A stretch of DNA of 64,000 nucleotides. Origin: Apostichopus japonicus. Lineage: Eukaryota > Echinodermata > Holothuroidea > Aspidochirotida > Stichopodidae. How positions within the stretch are numbered: the first letter of the stretch is position 1; every line of letters begins with the position of its first letter. This document shows positions 20,417-33,619 of the stretch, piece by piece. The position numbers were made by a program, and so were the translations under genes. The stretch is from contig NC_092569.1 of assembly GCF_037975245.1 (NCBI RefSeq), forward strand, positions 7,994,501-8,058,500. The letters run 5' to 3'. The notes below the pieces were generated by a model. That model had not been told where the DNA came from. It made no database searches and saw nothing but the letters and a program-made list of their open reading frames with translations.

Positions 20417-21839
20417 CACTAAATGTCATAATGTTTGATGTTACAATGGCAATGTCCCAGTAGGCTTGTTCATAAACTAATTTGTCACCAAATTTCATCA
20501 TGTTCAGGGATGTACATTTGCTTCTAAATATAAAGCTAGTCTTTGCTTATTTCCGAGACTAAAAATTATGGAAGATTCTGCAGGTGTGCCCTGAACAATA
20601 TCTGTTTTAAAGATAAAATTAGACACATGATATGGTATTTTATGGGCGACAATTCTATCACAATCAGTAGTATCACTTTCCCTTTTGTATAATTTTTAGA
20701 ATTGCATGATCAGATCATGTGTTTAGCTATGCAGCCTATGATGTCATATTTTGGCGAATGTCTTTAATTTCTATATCATTATGTAATTATCGAAAGAAAG
20801 ACTCAATGACCACCCCTGAATGGTGCGTCATGTCCGATCAATTGTATGACTTAGGTGCGGGGTCCGTCTAAGTGCACATTTGGTGCCTCATTACCACTAC
20901 AATTTGTTTAAGGTACTTCAATTTGCCATGAAGGGTCCATTATGGTCAGCAAATGGTCAGTCAAAATATTAATTTGGTGAAGGTTAAAGACATGCAATGG
21001 TGTGTCAATTACACTATGCAGGGGTGCATCAATGTTCAAATTAAGCCAAAATTGCATCATCGCGTCATACAATTGATAGACCTGTGCATAACTGGCATCT
21101 GCAAACCTGAAGTCCTTTTATAAATCAAAATAAATTAAAAAATTACTAAGGAGAAACAAAAATTCAAGCTATATTGAGTTATACAGATAAGTCCATTAGA
21201 ACGATCAATAATGTGTTAGTTCAACTAACATTGAGATTTGGACAATGTTTCTACTGCAATGAGCAATATGTGACTTAATTAGTACACAGTCACCATGGTA
21301 ACCACTAATGACAGAAATAATTTGTACAATAGAGAAGAATATACACCCAGTAAACTTTATGGCAGATTAGTATTTTAGTATTACATCTTACATGGAGTAG
21401 ATTATAAGACTAATTGCAGCATACTTTACCATGTAACTCAATATCATGGTGTACCCTTTGAATTAAATGTCATAAATGGTGACGAACTTATAAAAGTGGC
21501 ATGCATAGGTATTGGTGACACTGATTTGCTTGTTATCGTTAATTTTCTGATTCAACAACCATGATAACAAACTATCATGTGTTAAATGCATCAATATGTG
21601 AATAGTATTCTTCACTAATTCAACAAAGGAGGCTGTAGAGCTATTGTAGATTCTTTCTGAGAAGGCTTTTGAGTTTTGACTTCCATTTGGAAACTTACTT
21701 AAATATCACATCACACTACAGTAACCAGGCAATGTGGTAGCCGCTGCCTTTTTTTTAAAGTCACTACCACGTTAGGGTGTTAGGCAATATTCTATTTTGG
21801 CATTGAAAGAGTTTTAATGCATACATTTTTCTTTTCAAG
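20417..21839. other. Non-coding stretch with a short inverted repeat
   Basis: 14-base arms ATCAATTGTATGAC (20837-20850) and its complement (21064-21077) enclose 213 bp: possibly a small decayed TIR element, without a clear duplication. No gene recognised. Confidence 0.45.
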
Positions 21840-22011
21840 TGAAGAATTATCCACAGTTAAAGTTGCTATGCAGTTTGACAAGCAATTGAAGCAAAGTAAT
21901 ACCCCTATCCGATGCATATTATATTTTAAAGAGGAAAAAGAACCCAATGCCTTAGAAGCTGCTCAGCAGATTCAAAGTTATTTCACCATTTTTGAACCAT
22001 GCTCAGACTGA
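21840..22011 (+). CDS. Candidate terminal exon, unknown protein
   Basis: A pyrimidine-rich stretch ending TTTTCTTTTCAAG precedes a frame reading EELSTVKVAMQFDKQLKQ, CILYFKEEKEPN and LEAAQQIQSYFTIF up to a TGA. Amphipathic and protein-like but unrecognised. It could be a 3' terminal exon or chance. Confidence 0.25.
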
Positions 22012-25000
22012 AATATCAGGCAAAAAGCTACCATGAAATGGCTACACGAATTGGAAGTCTATAGATGAGAATGGCCATGCAGGCAGATATGCAGTAAACC
22101 TTCAAGTTGTCAGACTGTAGAATAATTTATTGTTGCAAGGAACTCTAACATTTTGATAAACTGAAGAAGAAATGAAAACAGCTATTTTATTGAGTAAAGG
22201 CCCCTGTCCCTCACATGCAGGGACGTAGCTAAGGCCTGATGATTAGGGTGGTGTAGTGGCTGAAATTCCAACTGGATGGATTTTAAAGCCAGAAATTCCG
22301 ACTGCTGCCTTGTACCCCCCCCCCCCGCTACTCGTCAACGATACGGTCAGTCAGACACCCTATCTTTTCGCGAATGCACTTTCGTTCCGAACTTTTCTCG
22401 ATACATTTGCACCCACTGGCCCTCACTTCACAAACTGAGAATGCGTGAAGGCTACATAGACTACTAACTACAAAAGCTATGTTAGTGTAACAATTGGGGA
22501 AACCTTTTTTTTCAACAAATTATATTCGATGACATAGTGAACTACCAAAAATTATCAATCTGCCTATCATCTTCTTCAAGGACCAATAGAGTTCTTAGAA
22601 ATAAGTATAAAAATATACTGTAAAAACATACAGTTTTCAGTGGTTGCGGTTCTCACGTAGGCCTTTATATAAATTCGATATGGACAAATTCGGTGGCGAT
22701 ATACGTCAACCCGTATGAACTAATAACCTGATATTTAACTCGCTCTAAGATGAATAGACAAAGTTTGCAGATAAAACAATTATGCAACCTTCACTAAAAC
22801 TAGTTGTGTTTTAATGGCAGCCATATGCATATAAAATAGCTGTAATTTAGCTGTAATTTAGTCAGTCTGACTCTGCGAAACCGTAGCCGGGAAATATCCC
22901 TAGGGCGGGGAGGAAATATCCCTAGGGCGGGGAGGAACATACTAAGTATAGTCCACATGTTACTTACACCAAATAATTTACCCAATAACTTTTAAAGAAA
23001 GTGCAAACTTCGATGGTAGAATCTAGAGGTTTCTCAACATCATGGATTTCTCAGCCACTGTAAAATTGAGATAATCAGTTGTAACTAATAAGCGAGTTCA
23101 GAGTTACCAGTGCTCATGCCCGATTCTCACTTGGGGTCAGGTCAACTGAGAATGAAATCCTCGGAAAATGTAAACAATGACAGCTTTTCATAACGATCAT
23201 CGCACTAAGAATGGTTTACTGCGACATTCGGAATCTATTTCAAGTGCATATTTCAATGAGTTTACGACTTTAAAACGAGTATAAATTGACTGAAACTACT
23301 TCATAATAATATTGAATATAAGGGAACACAGATCCGTATCGAGTCTGAACTGTTTTTTAGAGAATATCGTAAGCAACTCGAGTCTAAAATACAGTGACAG
23401 AACTGTAGATCTAAATACAGTAGGCCTACATAACCTATCCTCATACTCGTTGCTTTTACGTCCATCAACGAACACTGCATATGATAGTAGAGGCATTGAT
23501 AGCTTTTAGTTGGTTTTTCATGTTAAGAAATATTAGTTCTCTTCATTTTTATGCGTGATTTAAAATAAGCTTAGTCTTATTCTTGGCATATTCCTACTAC
23601 TTATAGGGTGGGTTCAGTTTGTTCAACAGAGAAAAAGGAAGATATTTATTTTATATGAGGAAGAACATTATAAAAGATAACAGTGGGTGGGGGAATTTCC
23701 AAGGGTTACAGCTCCACAATATTTATGTCACTCCTTACAACTATCTCATGGTTTGTAAGTTATTGGGAATGAACACTTTATTCTTACTTACTTAATAATA
23801 TGATTTTTGTAAACGTCAGTTATTGCAAAAGAGTTATAGTGGTGATAATTAAATAATGAAGTTGATTTAGTGTAAATATCAAAAGATTCTGTGAATGCAC
23901 TACTAAATTGGAATGCAACATTATGATGAAGGTATAGTTAGCTGGCGCGTCAAACATTCAGAGTGATAAAAGGTTAATAGTCCATCGGGGCAGGCTCGAT
24001 ATCGTTCACTGTCGTTGCACATATTTAGTACCAAGGTTTGATCACATATTATGGTGTGTTTTCATATGCTATTTACAATTCTCGATGTTGGATGGTTCGG
24101 GAAGTGTTATCTTAAGAGTAAACAGCAGTTTAAGACGGACTCATTTACTCCGCTTTGCGTTGTTAGGACTTCTCCGAACGCAGCGACTTTTTCAGTCAAG
24201 AGCCAATCAAAATCCTTATTGTATGGCATGTGATATGTCAGCTGATACAGAAACTGCTCGGCTCGGCGTGATGTATATGCACAGACTGTGTGTATGTAAC
24301 GTTTGTATGTGTTTACAATTAGTCTGCATAACGTACTGCACGTCAAGAGAACGACGGGCTGAAAGTCTAACGAAATTTACAGCCAACAGTTTGCAAAACG
24401 ACGTCAAATGTGCCGAGATATGAAGCAGTATTGAGGGTGGCAAATTTCCATGCATAGAAGGTGCTTCCATGATTCAATAAACGAACGATGAAGGTAATTC
24501 AAGGCCTGTTACTAATACTCATGTTAGACTTACTGTGACAAGAAAGTATACATGTCAAGTGATACGAATGCCAACTATGAAAATGTAGTACAAGGCTCTT
24601 CAATACTATACTACTAGTCTACTAGTTTGCCTTAGACTAGAAGTGATTAACGTAGCACCCATGAAGGATAGATCGACAGCTACTATATGCTGGTATCTGT
24701 TATTTTATGATACCATTTATTTCATGTTTTATTTGTCATGAAACAAAAAAATGAAATCAACACCAGTGTAGGTTCGATATGCAGACTAACGTTAGGTCTA
24801 TCAATATTCAATGTCGGCCTAGGCCTATGGTCTAGCCTCTAGTCTTGGATTAATTTGTCAAAACATGGCCTAACTAAGCCCACATCATGTCTCTATGGCT
24901 GCTGGTAGTACTGGCACACACACTAACAAATGTAGCGTGTAATGTAGCTTATATACAGGCTACTAAGTATATAGGCCTAGGCAATGCTACAGTATTGCCT

Positions 25001-25454
25001 AGTCTCAGATCCCTTCTTATATTTTGTACACCTACAGTAACAAAGCGAGTTGGCATATGTAAGTTTCCAGCTAATTTAGCATCAGCATGGCACTAGATTT
25101 AGTTGCACCTATAGTCTTATTACAGCTCTTGAAAAATTTGGAATAAAATAATTTATATCAAAGCATCTTGCTTGGTTTATTTTACTTTGATGCATGTATG
25201 GGGAGGCCTTCTTTTAGTATGGGAAATCCGGTCAAGTAGCATTGCATGTGTTCTCAAACCTTTGTAGTGTGTGGGTTTGTAACTATGCCCTACCAAGCTC
25301 ATGGCTCCAGACTTACACTGAAATAAATGGAATATCAGATGGCTTATTAGTCAGTTGAGTTCCAGTGTAGACAATTAATGTGAACCACAGTGTGATCGAC
25401 AGGACAATTCAAAATACTGTATCAACCAAACAAATTTGGTTTTGATTTGTTGCA
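22012..25454. other. Long non-coding stretch
   Basis: Holds an isolated hAT-like left end at about 22221 (CAGGGACGTAGC) followed by a C12 run at 22315-22326, but no matching right end. A perfect 22-bp tandem duplication is at 22891-22934. Many TAGGCCTA-type words occur from 24770 to 25000. No gene recognised. Confidence 0.4.
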
Positions 25455-25700
25455 GATGAAAGTGCAGGCCCATCGGCACCAAAGACAAGGATATTTGTGG
25501 TACTTCCTCTACAGAGATTTCTCTGGCACAATCAGGACTCAAGTTTTCGAAAGGAAGAAGATCTGTTAGTGGGCAGACAGAACAGCTGTCTCAGTGTCTG
25601 ACACGAGATGCTGAAAAACGGCTCAAAGAAGCTGCTGAACAAAGATGTGATGAAAGGATGACAATGCTATTGCCCAAGACATTCTGTCTACACATAACAG
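25455..25700 (+). pseudogene. Frameshifted exon with charged helix
   Basis: After a TTTGTTGCAG acceptor the frame reads ADESAGPSAPKT, then shifts and continues as GTSSTEISLAQSGLKFSK, QTEQLSQCLTRDAEKR and LKEAAEQRCDERMT. A Ser/Pro-rich linker followed by a charged helix is the usual C-terminal layout of Myb/MADF-like proteins that accompany Harbinger transposases, but this identification is only by style. One frameshift near 25500. Confidence 0.35.
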
Positions 25701-26839
25701 AGGAAGACTACTTCTTCCTAAGCAAGTGGCTTTGGGTGTTGGTCATGTTGACAGTGACGAGGAAGTCATATAACTCAGAAAGGATTGTTTGTGTAACCAA
25801 AGCATAAGCTGGTCAATGTTTTGGTGTTGTTTATGTTGATCATTTTCTTTCATTTTCCAATTTTGTTTAATTCATTTAATCTTTTCTGTTCTTTTTCTTA
25901 TTTTGTTTTATTCATTTGACAATGAATAACTTACTTTGATAGATTGAGGAGTTCCCTAAAGTTTCACTTTTATGCTACTACTACAGGGGAAGTTTGTGGT
26001 CAGGTGGCCCTGTGTGACCTTTTTCATTTTTACACATAGTAATTGTTTTGTGTGGCCCTTGTTATCTAGGAATACATGTACTGGCTCCAAGCCTCTCTCA
26101 CTTTTGAGAACTGTGGGCGAAATAGACAGTTTAATAGCTATTTTGTTTTGGTAGGAATGTTCTTGGTGTTGGATGTGTATCTACCAATTTATTTAAGGAC
26201 ACTGATGAGACCCATTTATAAGTTTAGATTCGGGTTAAGTAATGTGCCTGGTAAGTATTTAGTAACTTAATTGACAGCTGATAGGTCAATGGGCCCAGAT
26301 ACCAAGGAGTGAAGAGCAAGCTGGTCTAGAGCCGTCCAGTGAGCACACCTACCCCAGAGACATCCCCCAACAGAGTGAACCTGCCTCTGATCGAAGTTAC
26401 CCAAGGAAGTAATTATATTACGCGACTTTTAATTTGGTTGACCCGTGCCGCGATTGTGTTCTAACTTAGAACTTTTAGGCATTTTATTTTCAAATAAGTT
26501 CAGTGGATTTCTTTTTAGACGTAACAGCTCTGATAAGATCTGTTAGCTACCCATTTATATCATTTAAATTTTAAAGTTTAAGTGACCACATTGTTTTTAA
26601 TACAAGATTCATGTGCATAGTAAACCTACTATTTTTCCTTATGTTTACTTTTGTGTGAGCGTTACGCCTTTTCAAGTTGTCCCCACGATCTCAGAGTCAT
26701 CCGGTCCTTCTCTCATGGGAAGGTGCTACGTGTAATTTTCCCAAACCTAAAAACATATATTTTTGCCTGGTCACTGCGTTTTTGACAAGCTACATTTGCG
26801 TTAAAGGTGAGTCTTGAGGCAGACTTCAGGAGAGGGACA
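25701..26839. other. Non-coding spacer
   Basis: No gene or element boundary recognised. Confidence 0.35.
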
Positions 26840-29215
26840 GTGTTTAAAAATGCATTTGTTCAAATTATGTTTAACACAACATAAATTTGTTGTTTTCGAA
26901 AAATAACACTGCTTTAAGAATCCAACAACTCTTAAAATATTCTTCGGGCATTCCTCTTTTACTTCAGCCAACACATCCTGGTTCTTAATACTGTGTTCAA
27001 ATATTTTATCAACTTGCTGCGACAAGTTTAATGCTCTGTTTAATTGTCGTACAGTACAACGTATAAGAATGACGTTATTTCTTTATTGTTTACTCTTTAC
27101 ATAACACCTCTCTTAGCACCCAACAACTGTTAAAATGTTCTTCAGACGTTCCTATATAGGTTTCAACCAACATTACCTGGTTCTAAGTACTGTTATTGCA
27201 AGAACATTTAAATTATGTTATCATCTTGCTGTGACAAGAAACTGCTCTATTTTCATTATCTTACAACGTATAAGAGTGACGTCATATGTATATTGTTTAC
27301 TGGTAAAATAACACCTCTCCTAACACCCAACAACTATTTAAATATCATTTTGATATCGCTCCATTACTCTCAACCAACGCATCCTGTTTCTAAATAAGTG
27401 CAAGAACATTTAAATTATGTCGTTTCCATGTTGCTGTTAGAAGGAACTCCTGAGTTTTAATTGTCGTCCAACCTATAACAGTGACGTCATATGTTTATTG
27501 TTTACTCGTAAAGTATTACCTATTTTAGCATCCAACAACTCTTCAAGTATTCTAAGGACATTTCTTTACAACATCCAACCAACAAACCTTGGTTCTAAAT
27601 ATGTTTAGTAACATTTAATAACTATTATCATGTTGCTGTGAATCGTCGTTGCTGATTTTCAATTTAGCCCACACTTCGTAGTGAGGTAATTTGTTGTTTA
27701 CCCGCAAGATAACATCTCTCCAAGCATCCAACAACTCCTAAGATAATCTCAGGACATCCCTCTATACCTGTCAACAAAAACATCTAGGTTATAATAAGTT
27801 CAAATGCATTTAAATGCCGTTTTTGTGTTGCTGTGACAAGGAACTGCTTTGTTGTAATCGTCGTACACCGTATAAGAGTGACGTCATTTGTTTGTTGTTT
27901 ACTTGAAAAATAACACCTCTCCAAACATCCAACATCGCGAAAAATGTTCCCAGGACATCCCTCTACAACTTCCAACCAACAAACCTTGGCACTAAATATG
28001 TGCAACGAAACTCGTATTTTGAGCACTTTTTGAAGCCTGCCCTGATGGACTATGACGTCATATGTTTATTGTTTACTCGTAAAGTATTACCTCTTTTAGC
28101 ATCCAACAACTCTTCAAGTATTCTAAGGACATTTCTTCACATTATCCAACCAACAAAGCTTGGTTCTAAATAGGTTTAGTCACATTTAAAACAATTATCA
28201 TGTTGCTGTGAATAGTCGTTGCTGATTTTTAATTTAGCTCACGTACACTTCATAGTGAGGTAATTTGTTGTTTACCCGCAAGATAACATCTCTCCAAGCA
28301 TCCAACAACTCCTAAGATAATCTCAGGACATCCCTCTATACCTGTCAACAAAAACATCTAGGTTATAATAAGTTCAAATGCATTTAAATGCCGTTTTTGT
28401 GTTGCTGTGACAAGGAACTGCTTTGTTGTAATCGTCGTACACCGTATAAGAGTGACGTCATTTGTTTGTTGTTTACTTGAAAAATAACACCTCTCCAAAC
28501 ATCCAACATCGCGAAAAATGTTCCCAGGACATCCCTCTACAACTTCCAACCAACAAACCTTGGCACTAAATATGTGCAACGAAACTCGTATTTTGAGCAC
28601 TTTTTGAAGCCTGCCCTGATGGACTATGACGTCATATGTTTATTGTTTACTCGTAAAGTATTACCTCTTTTAGCATCCAACAACTCTTCAAGTATTCTAA
28701 GGACATTTCTTCACATTATCCAACCAACAAAGCTTGGTTCTAAATAGGTTTAGTCACATTTAAAACAATTATCATGTTGCTGTGAATAGTCGTTGCTGAT
28801 TTTTAATTTAGCTCACGTACACTTCATAGTGAGGTAATTTGTTGTTTACCCGCAAGATAACATCTCTCCAAGCATCCAACAACTCCTAAGATAATCTCAG
28901 GACATCCCTCTATACCTGTCAACAAAAACATCTTGGTTTTAATAAGTTCAAATGCATTTAAATGCCATTTTTGTGTTGCTGTGACAAGGAACTGCTTTGT
29001 TGTAATCGTCGTACACCGTATAAGAGTGACGTCATTTGTTTGTTGTTTACTTGAAAAATAACACCTCTCCAATCATCCAACATCGTGAAAAATGTTCCTA
29101 GGACATCCCTCTACAACTTCCAACCAACAAACCTTGGTACTAAATATGTGCAACGAAACTCGTTTTTTAAGCACATTTTGAGGCCTGCCCCGATGGACTA
29201 TAATCATTCTATAAA
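26840..29215 (+). repeat. Satellite array with 574-bp higher-order repeat
   Basis: Twelve monomers of 176-206 bp, each with CATCCAACAACTC-like, AGGACATCCCT-like and GTGACGTCATNTG-like blocks and TTGTTTAC. CCAACA starts fall near 26921, 27120, 27326, 27530, 27723, 27926, 28101, 28297, 28500, 28675, 28871 and 29073. From 27530 the spacing 176/196/202 recurs, giving a three-monomer unit of 574 bp repeated three times. Units beginning at about 27.5 and 28.1 kb share stretches with no differences over more than 240 bp (27784-28026 and 28358-28600), so amplification was recent. The array runs directly up to the THAP transposase start. Confidence 0.9.
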
Positions 29216-29298
29216 TTTTATTGAGTGACTTTTTAGCAATATCCTGCACTTTTTAATATTATTTTCCTTTTTCTTTTTTTAATTTTTATAGGTCGAAC

Positions 29299-30886
29299 AT
29301 GGTAAGAATATGTGCAATAGCAGGATGTTCAAACAGCACAAACCACATTCAGAAGTGGATGAAAGAATTTGCAATATTCATAACCGGGTTTATGGTACAT
29401 GCTTTTGTACTCCACCATTCGCTTTACACCCACTTCCATCAGAACGAAAAGATCCAGAGGCTAGAAAAAGATGGATACAAACAATTAACAGAAAAATCCT
29501 GATGGAAGCAATTGGCAACCAGCATCCTATACTTGTGTATGTTCGAAGCACTTTAAAGATGGAGAGCCCACTAAACAAAATCCATACCCAACATTGAATA
29601 TTGGTTACAAGGACCTCCCTGTAAAAAAAGAACATAAACCAAGAGTATCCGTCCATGAAAGGATTGCTAAGCGACCAGAAAAAGAAACTCAACCAACAGC
29701 AATAGACACTGCAAGTTCAAGCAATTCATTTCAAAATGAACTTATCATAATTAGGCGAATTTAGGCCCAAGCTACAAACCACACTTAGACCACAACTATT
29801 TCTTTCAGTGTGAATGTAAGGATGATTGTAGCTGTAGTGGATGTACTAGTAAACACAAAGAAATTTTGAGGCTACAACATGAACTCGGAGAACAAGACAT
29901 CAAGATCAAATAAAGCTGAATTGAAAAAGAAGGGTGTAGTGGAGACTCTTCTGAAAAGTGACACTGATGTCAGACATTTAACTGGTTTACCTTCAATAGC
30001 AACATTTAATGCCCTTCTGACTCTTTTCTCCTCAAAGGTACCCCGCTTGCAATATTGGGGAGGGAAGAAAAGATCTTCAGGTGGTGCTAGTAAAAAAACT
30101 GCAGCTGGAAAGAAATCCCCCAAGAAGAAAGGACCCAAACAAAAACTATGTCCAAAGGAAGAATTTACAATGGTGCTATTGAAACTCAAACTTTATCTTT
30201 CTATATATTTCATACCTTCTTTATTTTCTGTTTCTTCTGGTTTGGTGTCCCAAGTTTTCAACACATGGGTAAAGTTTCTAAGTTATGAGCTCAAACCTTT
30301 AATATTTTGGCCTGCTAAGGAGCTAGATGTACAGTCAATGCCTATGTCTATGAAACCAAAATACTCATCCCTTAGGTGTACAATAGACTGTACAGAAGTG
30401 TTTATTGAGAGACCAAGAAACCTAGAGCTGCAAGCTCTCACTTGGTCTGACTATAAGCACCATAACACTGTCAAGATTTTAGTAGCCATTTCCCCTAATG
30501 GAATGATTTCATTTCGGTCTAAAGCTTGGGGTGGAAGGACATCTGACCAGCATATTACTAGAGAGTCTGGATTTTTCAATTTAGTTGACCCAGGTGATCT
30601 AATATTAGCGGATAGGGGTTTCACAATAAGGGAAGACTTGCTGATACGGGGAGCACGGTTGGAAATACCACCCCCAAGCAAAGGTATATAACAAATGACA
30701 AGATCAGATACTCTTAAGACAAAGAAAATTGCCAATGCCAGAATCCATGTTGAAAGAGCAATAGGGAGGATGAAAACTTTTCACATTCTGCAAGAAACTT
30801 TACCAATTACTTTGGTACCATTGGTGGATGATATCATTGTGATTTGTGCAGCTATTGCAAATATGCAACCCCCACTAGTGAAGTGA
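29299..30886 (+). pseudogene. THAP-HTH-DDE transposase (PIF/Harbinger-like, ISL2EU-type)
   Basis: N terminus MVRICAIAGCSN gives the first THAP pair; CVCSKHFKDGEPT (about 29534-29575) gives the second, two frames later. A cysteine-rich stretch ECKDDCSCSGCTSKH and a coiled coil follow (29809-29880). The main frame (29879-30691) has an HTH region with LFSVSSGLVSQVFNTW, then the DDE_Tnp_4 catalytic domain: TIDCTEVFIERP (first Asp), GGRTSDQHIT, DLILADRGFTI (second Asp). An in-frame TAA at 30689 interrupts it; the same frame continues with IHVERAIGRMK (Glu) and ends at 30886. The protein cuts and pastes its own transposon; here frameshifts and a stop make it inactive. The order and motifs fit the THAP-bearing Harbinger relatives. 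Confidence 0.88.
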
Positions 30887-30888
30887 AT

Positions 30889-31510
30889 GTTTTGACATTT
30901 GACACCATGATACTAACATGGTTATCAAAGGCATTCAAATTTACATTATTTTCTATCATTAAATTTCCTTTAATGGTTGTATTAACAGTCATTCATAAAT
31001 TAGATTTTACTCCCATTTCATGTAAAGAGTGCTGTTGTCAATCACCTTGCTATCAGAGGGGAAAAAATTCTTCTGTTATATTCAGTAATTCTTCCAAAAG
31101 TCTTTCAGGTACTGAGGATTGTTATCTTGCCTTCCAGTATTTGAACTTTTTTGGACATTTTTATTAGTTAAGAAGCAAACAGTTACTATGCAATATCTAA
31201 AGCCAAAGACTAACATTTTTGACACCTTGATACTAGCACGGTTATCAAAGGTAGTCATTCAAATTTACATATTTTCTATCATTAAGTTTCTTTCAATGGT
31301 TGTATTAACAGTCTTCCATAAAAAGATTGTATTCCCTTTACATGTAAAGAGTGCTGTTGTCAATCACCTTGCTTTATTATTACTATTATTATTACTATTT
31401 TGTTATATCCAGTCATTCCCTCAAAAAGTTTTTCAGGTACTACAGATTGTCATCTTGCCTACATATGCCATTTTTCTACTTTTAATCTGTTAACTTTAGT
31501 TACGAGGCTA
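30889..31510 (+). repeat. Tandem duplication, two ~318-bp copies
   Basis: Blocks TTTGACACC.TGATACTA, GGTTATCAAAGG, ACATGTAAAGAGTGCTGTTG and TTTTTCAGGTACT recur at about 318 bp spacing just after the transposase stop codon. They probably form the 3' non-coding part of that element. Confidence 0.8.
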
Positions 31511-32004
31511 CAAGTATTTTATTATGCAATATCTAGAGCCAATGTCTTCCACAACTCCTCAATCAACTTGCCTATAGCTACATATTTCTATTTAGTAAAA
31601 TTTTAACTACAACTTAGATACTTAAGTGTTAAGAAACAAAACAATATTGGTGACAGTATAACTAATATCGGAGTCAAGTTTCCATTCTGGAATTGTATTT
31701 CTTTGATTCAAAACTGAAAAGGTTGGTCACAATATTTACAGTAATGTCTATTACAGTTTATTTAGTATTAACACATAGAAAAGAATATGTATGTATATAC
31801 AAATTAAAGCGAAACATGTTTATCTCCAGGAACCTTACTATTTTTAGTTTGCAAATAGCATCGACTATTTATACTGTTATGTACAAAGCCAAATCATATC
31901 AACTTTATTCTTGAACAAAAGTATTATGCTAATATTTTCTTATATTGCTGCTGAATATAAAATTGAAAGTCAGTGAACCATACACATTCTGTACCTGTTA
32001 TCTG
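31511..32004. other. Non-coding, AT-rich
   Basis: No gene recognised; presumably interior of the transposon between its two genes. Confidence 0.35.
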
Positions 32005-32395
32005 TGTAATAATAATAATAATAATACACAGTTCTTATAAAGCGCAAATACACACTTAAGTCTCAGTGCGCTGATAATTATTAACCCCTGGTCATTGGTA
32101 ACTTGTCACACCCACACACCAAAGTGTGCACAATTCAATCAATCTCTCCTGGGGCACCACAGTGCACCACAACCACGTGTCCCCCGGGGGACTTCCCATA
32201 GGGTGCAGCCACAAACCGGCGCACGCAACTATATTTACAAGTTACCTCGCAGGTCCCCATTTATACACCTGGGTGAAGAAAGGCAATGGAGATAAAGCGC
32301 CTTGCCCAAGGACACAACGCAATGATCTGGCCAGGGCTCGAACCTGTAATCCTTAGATCACAAGTCCACTGCCTTAACCACTTGACCACAACGTG
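32005..32395 (-). mobile_element. tRNA-derived SINE
   Basis: On the minus strand a tRNA-like head begins near 32390. The A box TGGTCAAGTGG lies at 32378-32388 and the B box GGTTCGAGCCC at 32334-32344, the internal RNA polymerase III promoter. A ~280-bp body follows. The 3' end is GCGCTTTATAAG followed by (TTA)n at about 32010-32026. The end resembles the 3' tail of the LINE at 55.7 kb, suggesting that LINE as mobilising partner. Confidence 0.85.
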
Positions 32396-33189
32396 TAAGT
32401 TGCAACCTTTCCCAACAGTTAATGTAAACTTTGAATAAACAACAGCCAGTGACTATAACATATTCTGCACACATGTTTATAAACATGTTTATAAACATAA
32501 AATAATCAACTGGTGGTCATATGAAAACCTACTTGACAGGATCAGTTTTCAGTGACCATTCATTTCCCTTGACCTATACTATACTACTCCCATAGCAAAG
32601 TGTTCCTTGTTACCCATTATTATGTTACAAACAGAAGCGTAACATCATGTCAACTATTTATTTTTTTTTGGGGGGGGGGGGTGGATGGACTTGGCCTGCA
32701 ACTTTTCAATACGGGTTTGCCCTGAGAAATGTAATTTTTTGCACTGTCATGGTCACATTTTTTTTTATTATACTTGGGGGTTGAACCACTCCCCCATTAA
32801 ATAAATGATGTCATAGTGACATAAGATCGAAGAAAAAATCAACAAATGCATCTTGTTCTCTTAGAAATCAGAGCAACATATATATAACATATATATATTT
32901 GACTAATGGCAATGGAAGTAAATTGAATAAGAAATCATGAGTTGACAAAAAAACTACAGCACCAATGGTGCAGAAGCTCATACCTTTTCGAGCTTAAAAA
33001 TGTAGGGCCCACAAAACTTTATGGCCCACCAAATTTCAGGCCATTTTTCAGATTCCACCAATTTTGGGCCCATGAGGGATAACCCCCCCCCTCCGTTAGC
33101 AGAATACTGGCCACACCACTGGCAATAATTCCTATTTCCCCCTTTAAATCCTGTTTTACCCACTCTCTCAAACAATACCACTGACCTAC
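32396..33189. other. Non-coding with homopolymer runs
   Basis: T9/G12 run near 32662-32682, a (TA)n patch near 32880, and a C-rich MITE-like right end near 33085-33122 ending GGCCACACCACTG with no matching left end found. Confidence 0.4.
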
Positions 33190-33492
33190 CCTATTAAACT
33201 TTCTCCCCTCTACCTGAGCAGACCTGAAGCACTCCTTGCCAAAATTTTGGCTGGCTGCCTACATACCACAGGCTCAAAGACTTCTAAGAATCAGCAAGTG
33301 CTGATTGGCTATAGGGCTCTCATGCTTACAGTTCAACAGTTAATAACAATTCCCAGTCCTGCTTTAATTCCACTAACAGCCTCTGCAGAGCTTAACCACA
33401 AATGTAAACAAACACTGCAGAGACTGGGAGACAAATTAAAGGAGCTTTGGCAAAAGGTGAAGGCTCAGATTTTTTTAAACAATGGGGATTAA
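33190..33492 (+). CDS. Short open frame, unknown
   Basis: Open frame after a stop at about 33198, reading SRPEALLAKILAGCLH, VLIGYRALMLTVQQLI, AELNHKCKQTLQRL and GDKLKELWQKVKAQIF to a TAA. The composition is protein-like with an amphipathic C-terminal helix, but I recognise no family. It lies between the two proposed transposon genes and could be part of one or a fossil. Confidence 0.25.
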   Translation, partial: PIKLSPLYLSRPEALLAKILAGCLHTTGSKTSKNQQVLIGYRALMLTVQQLITIPSPALIPLTASAELNHKCKQTLQRLGDKLKELWQKVKAQIFLNNGD

Positions 33493-33619
33493 TTGTAATT
33501 AACTTTTGACCAAAAATTATTAGGCATCATCTTATTCATACACAATCCAACAATCATCAGTTCAACTTTGAATATGATCCATCAAAATCTTGAGGAGATT
33601 GAGATATTTGAAAATATTA

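Noticed and set aside
27784-29072. Identical ~80-codon minus-strand frames repeated three times
   Set aside because: They are copies of satellite monomers, identical because the array is young; no start context, domain or splice logic.
26840-29215. CRISPR-like regular repeats
   Set aside because: Monomers are ~190 bp and contiguous, with no short repeat/spacer alternation; the genome is eukaryotic.
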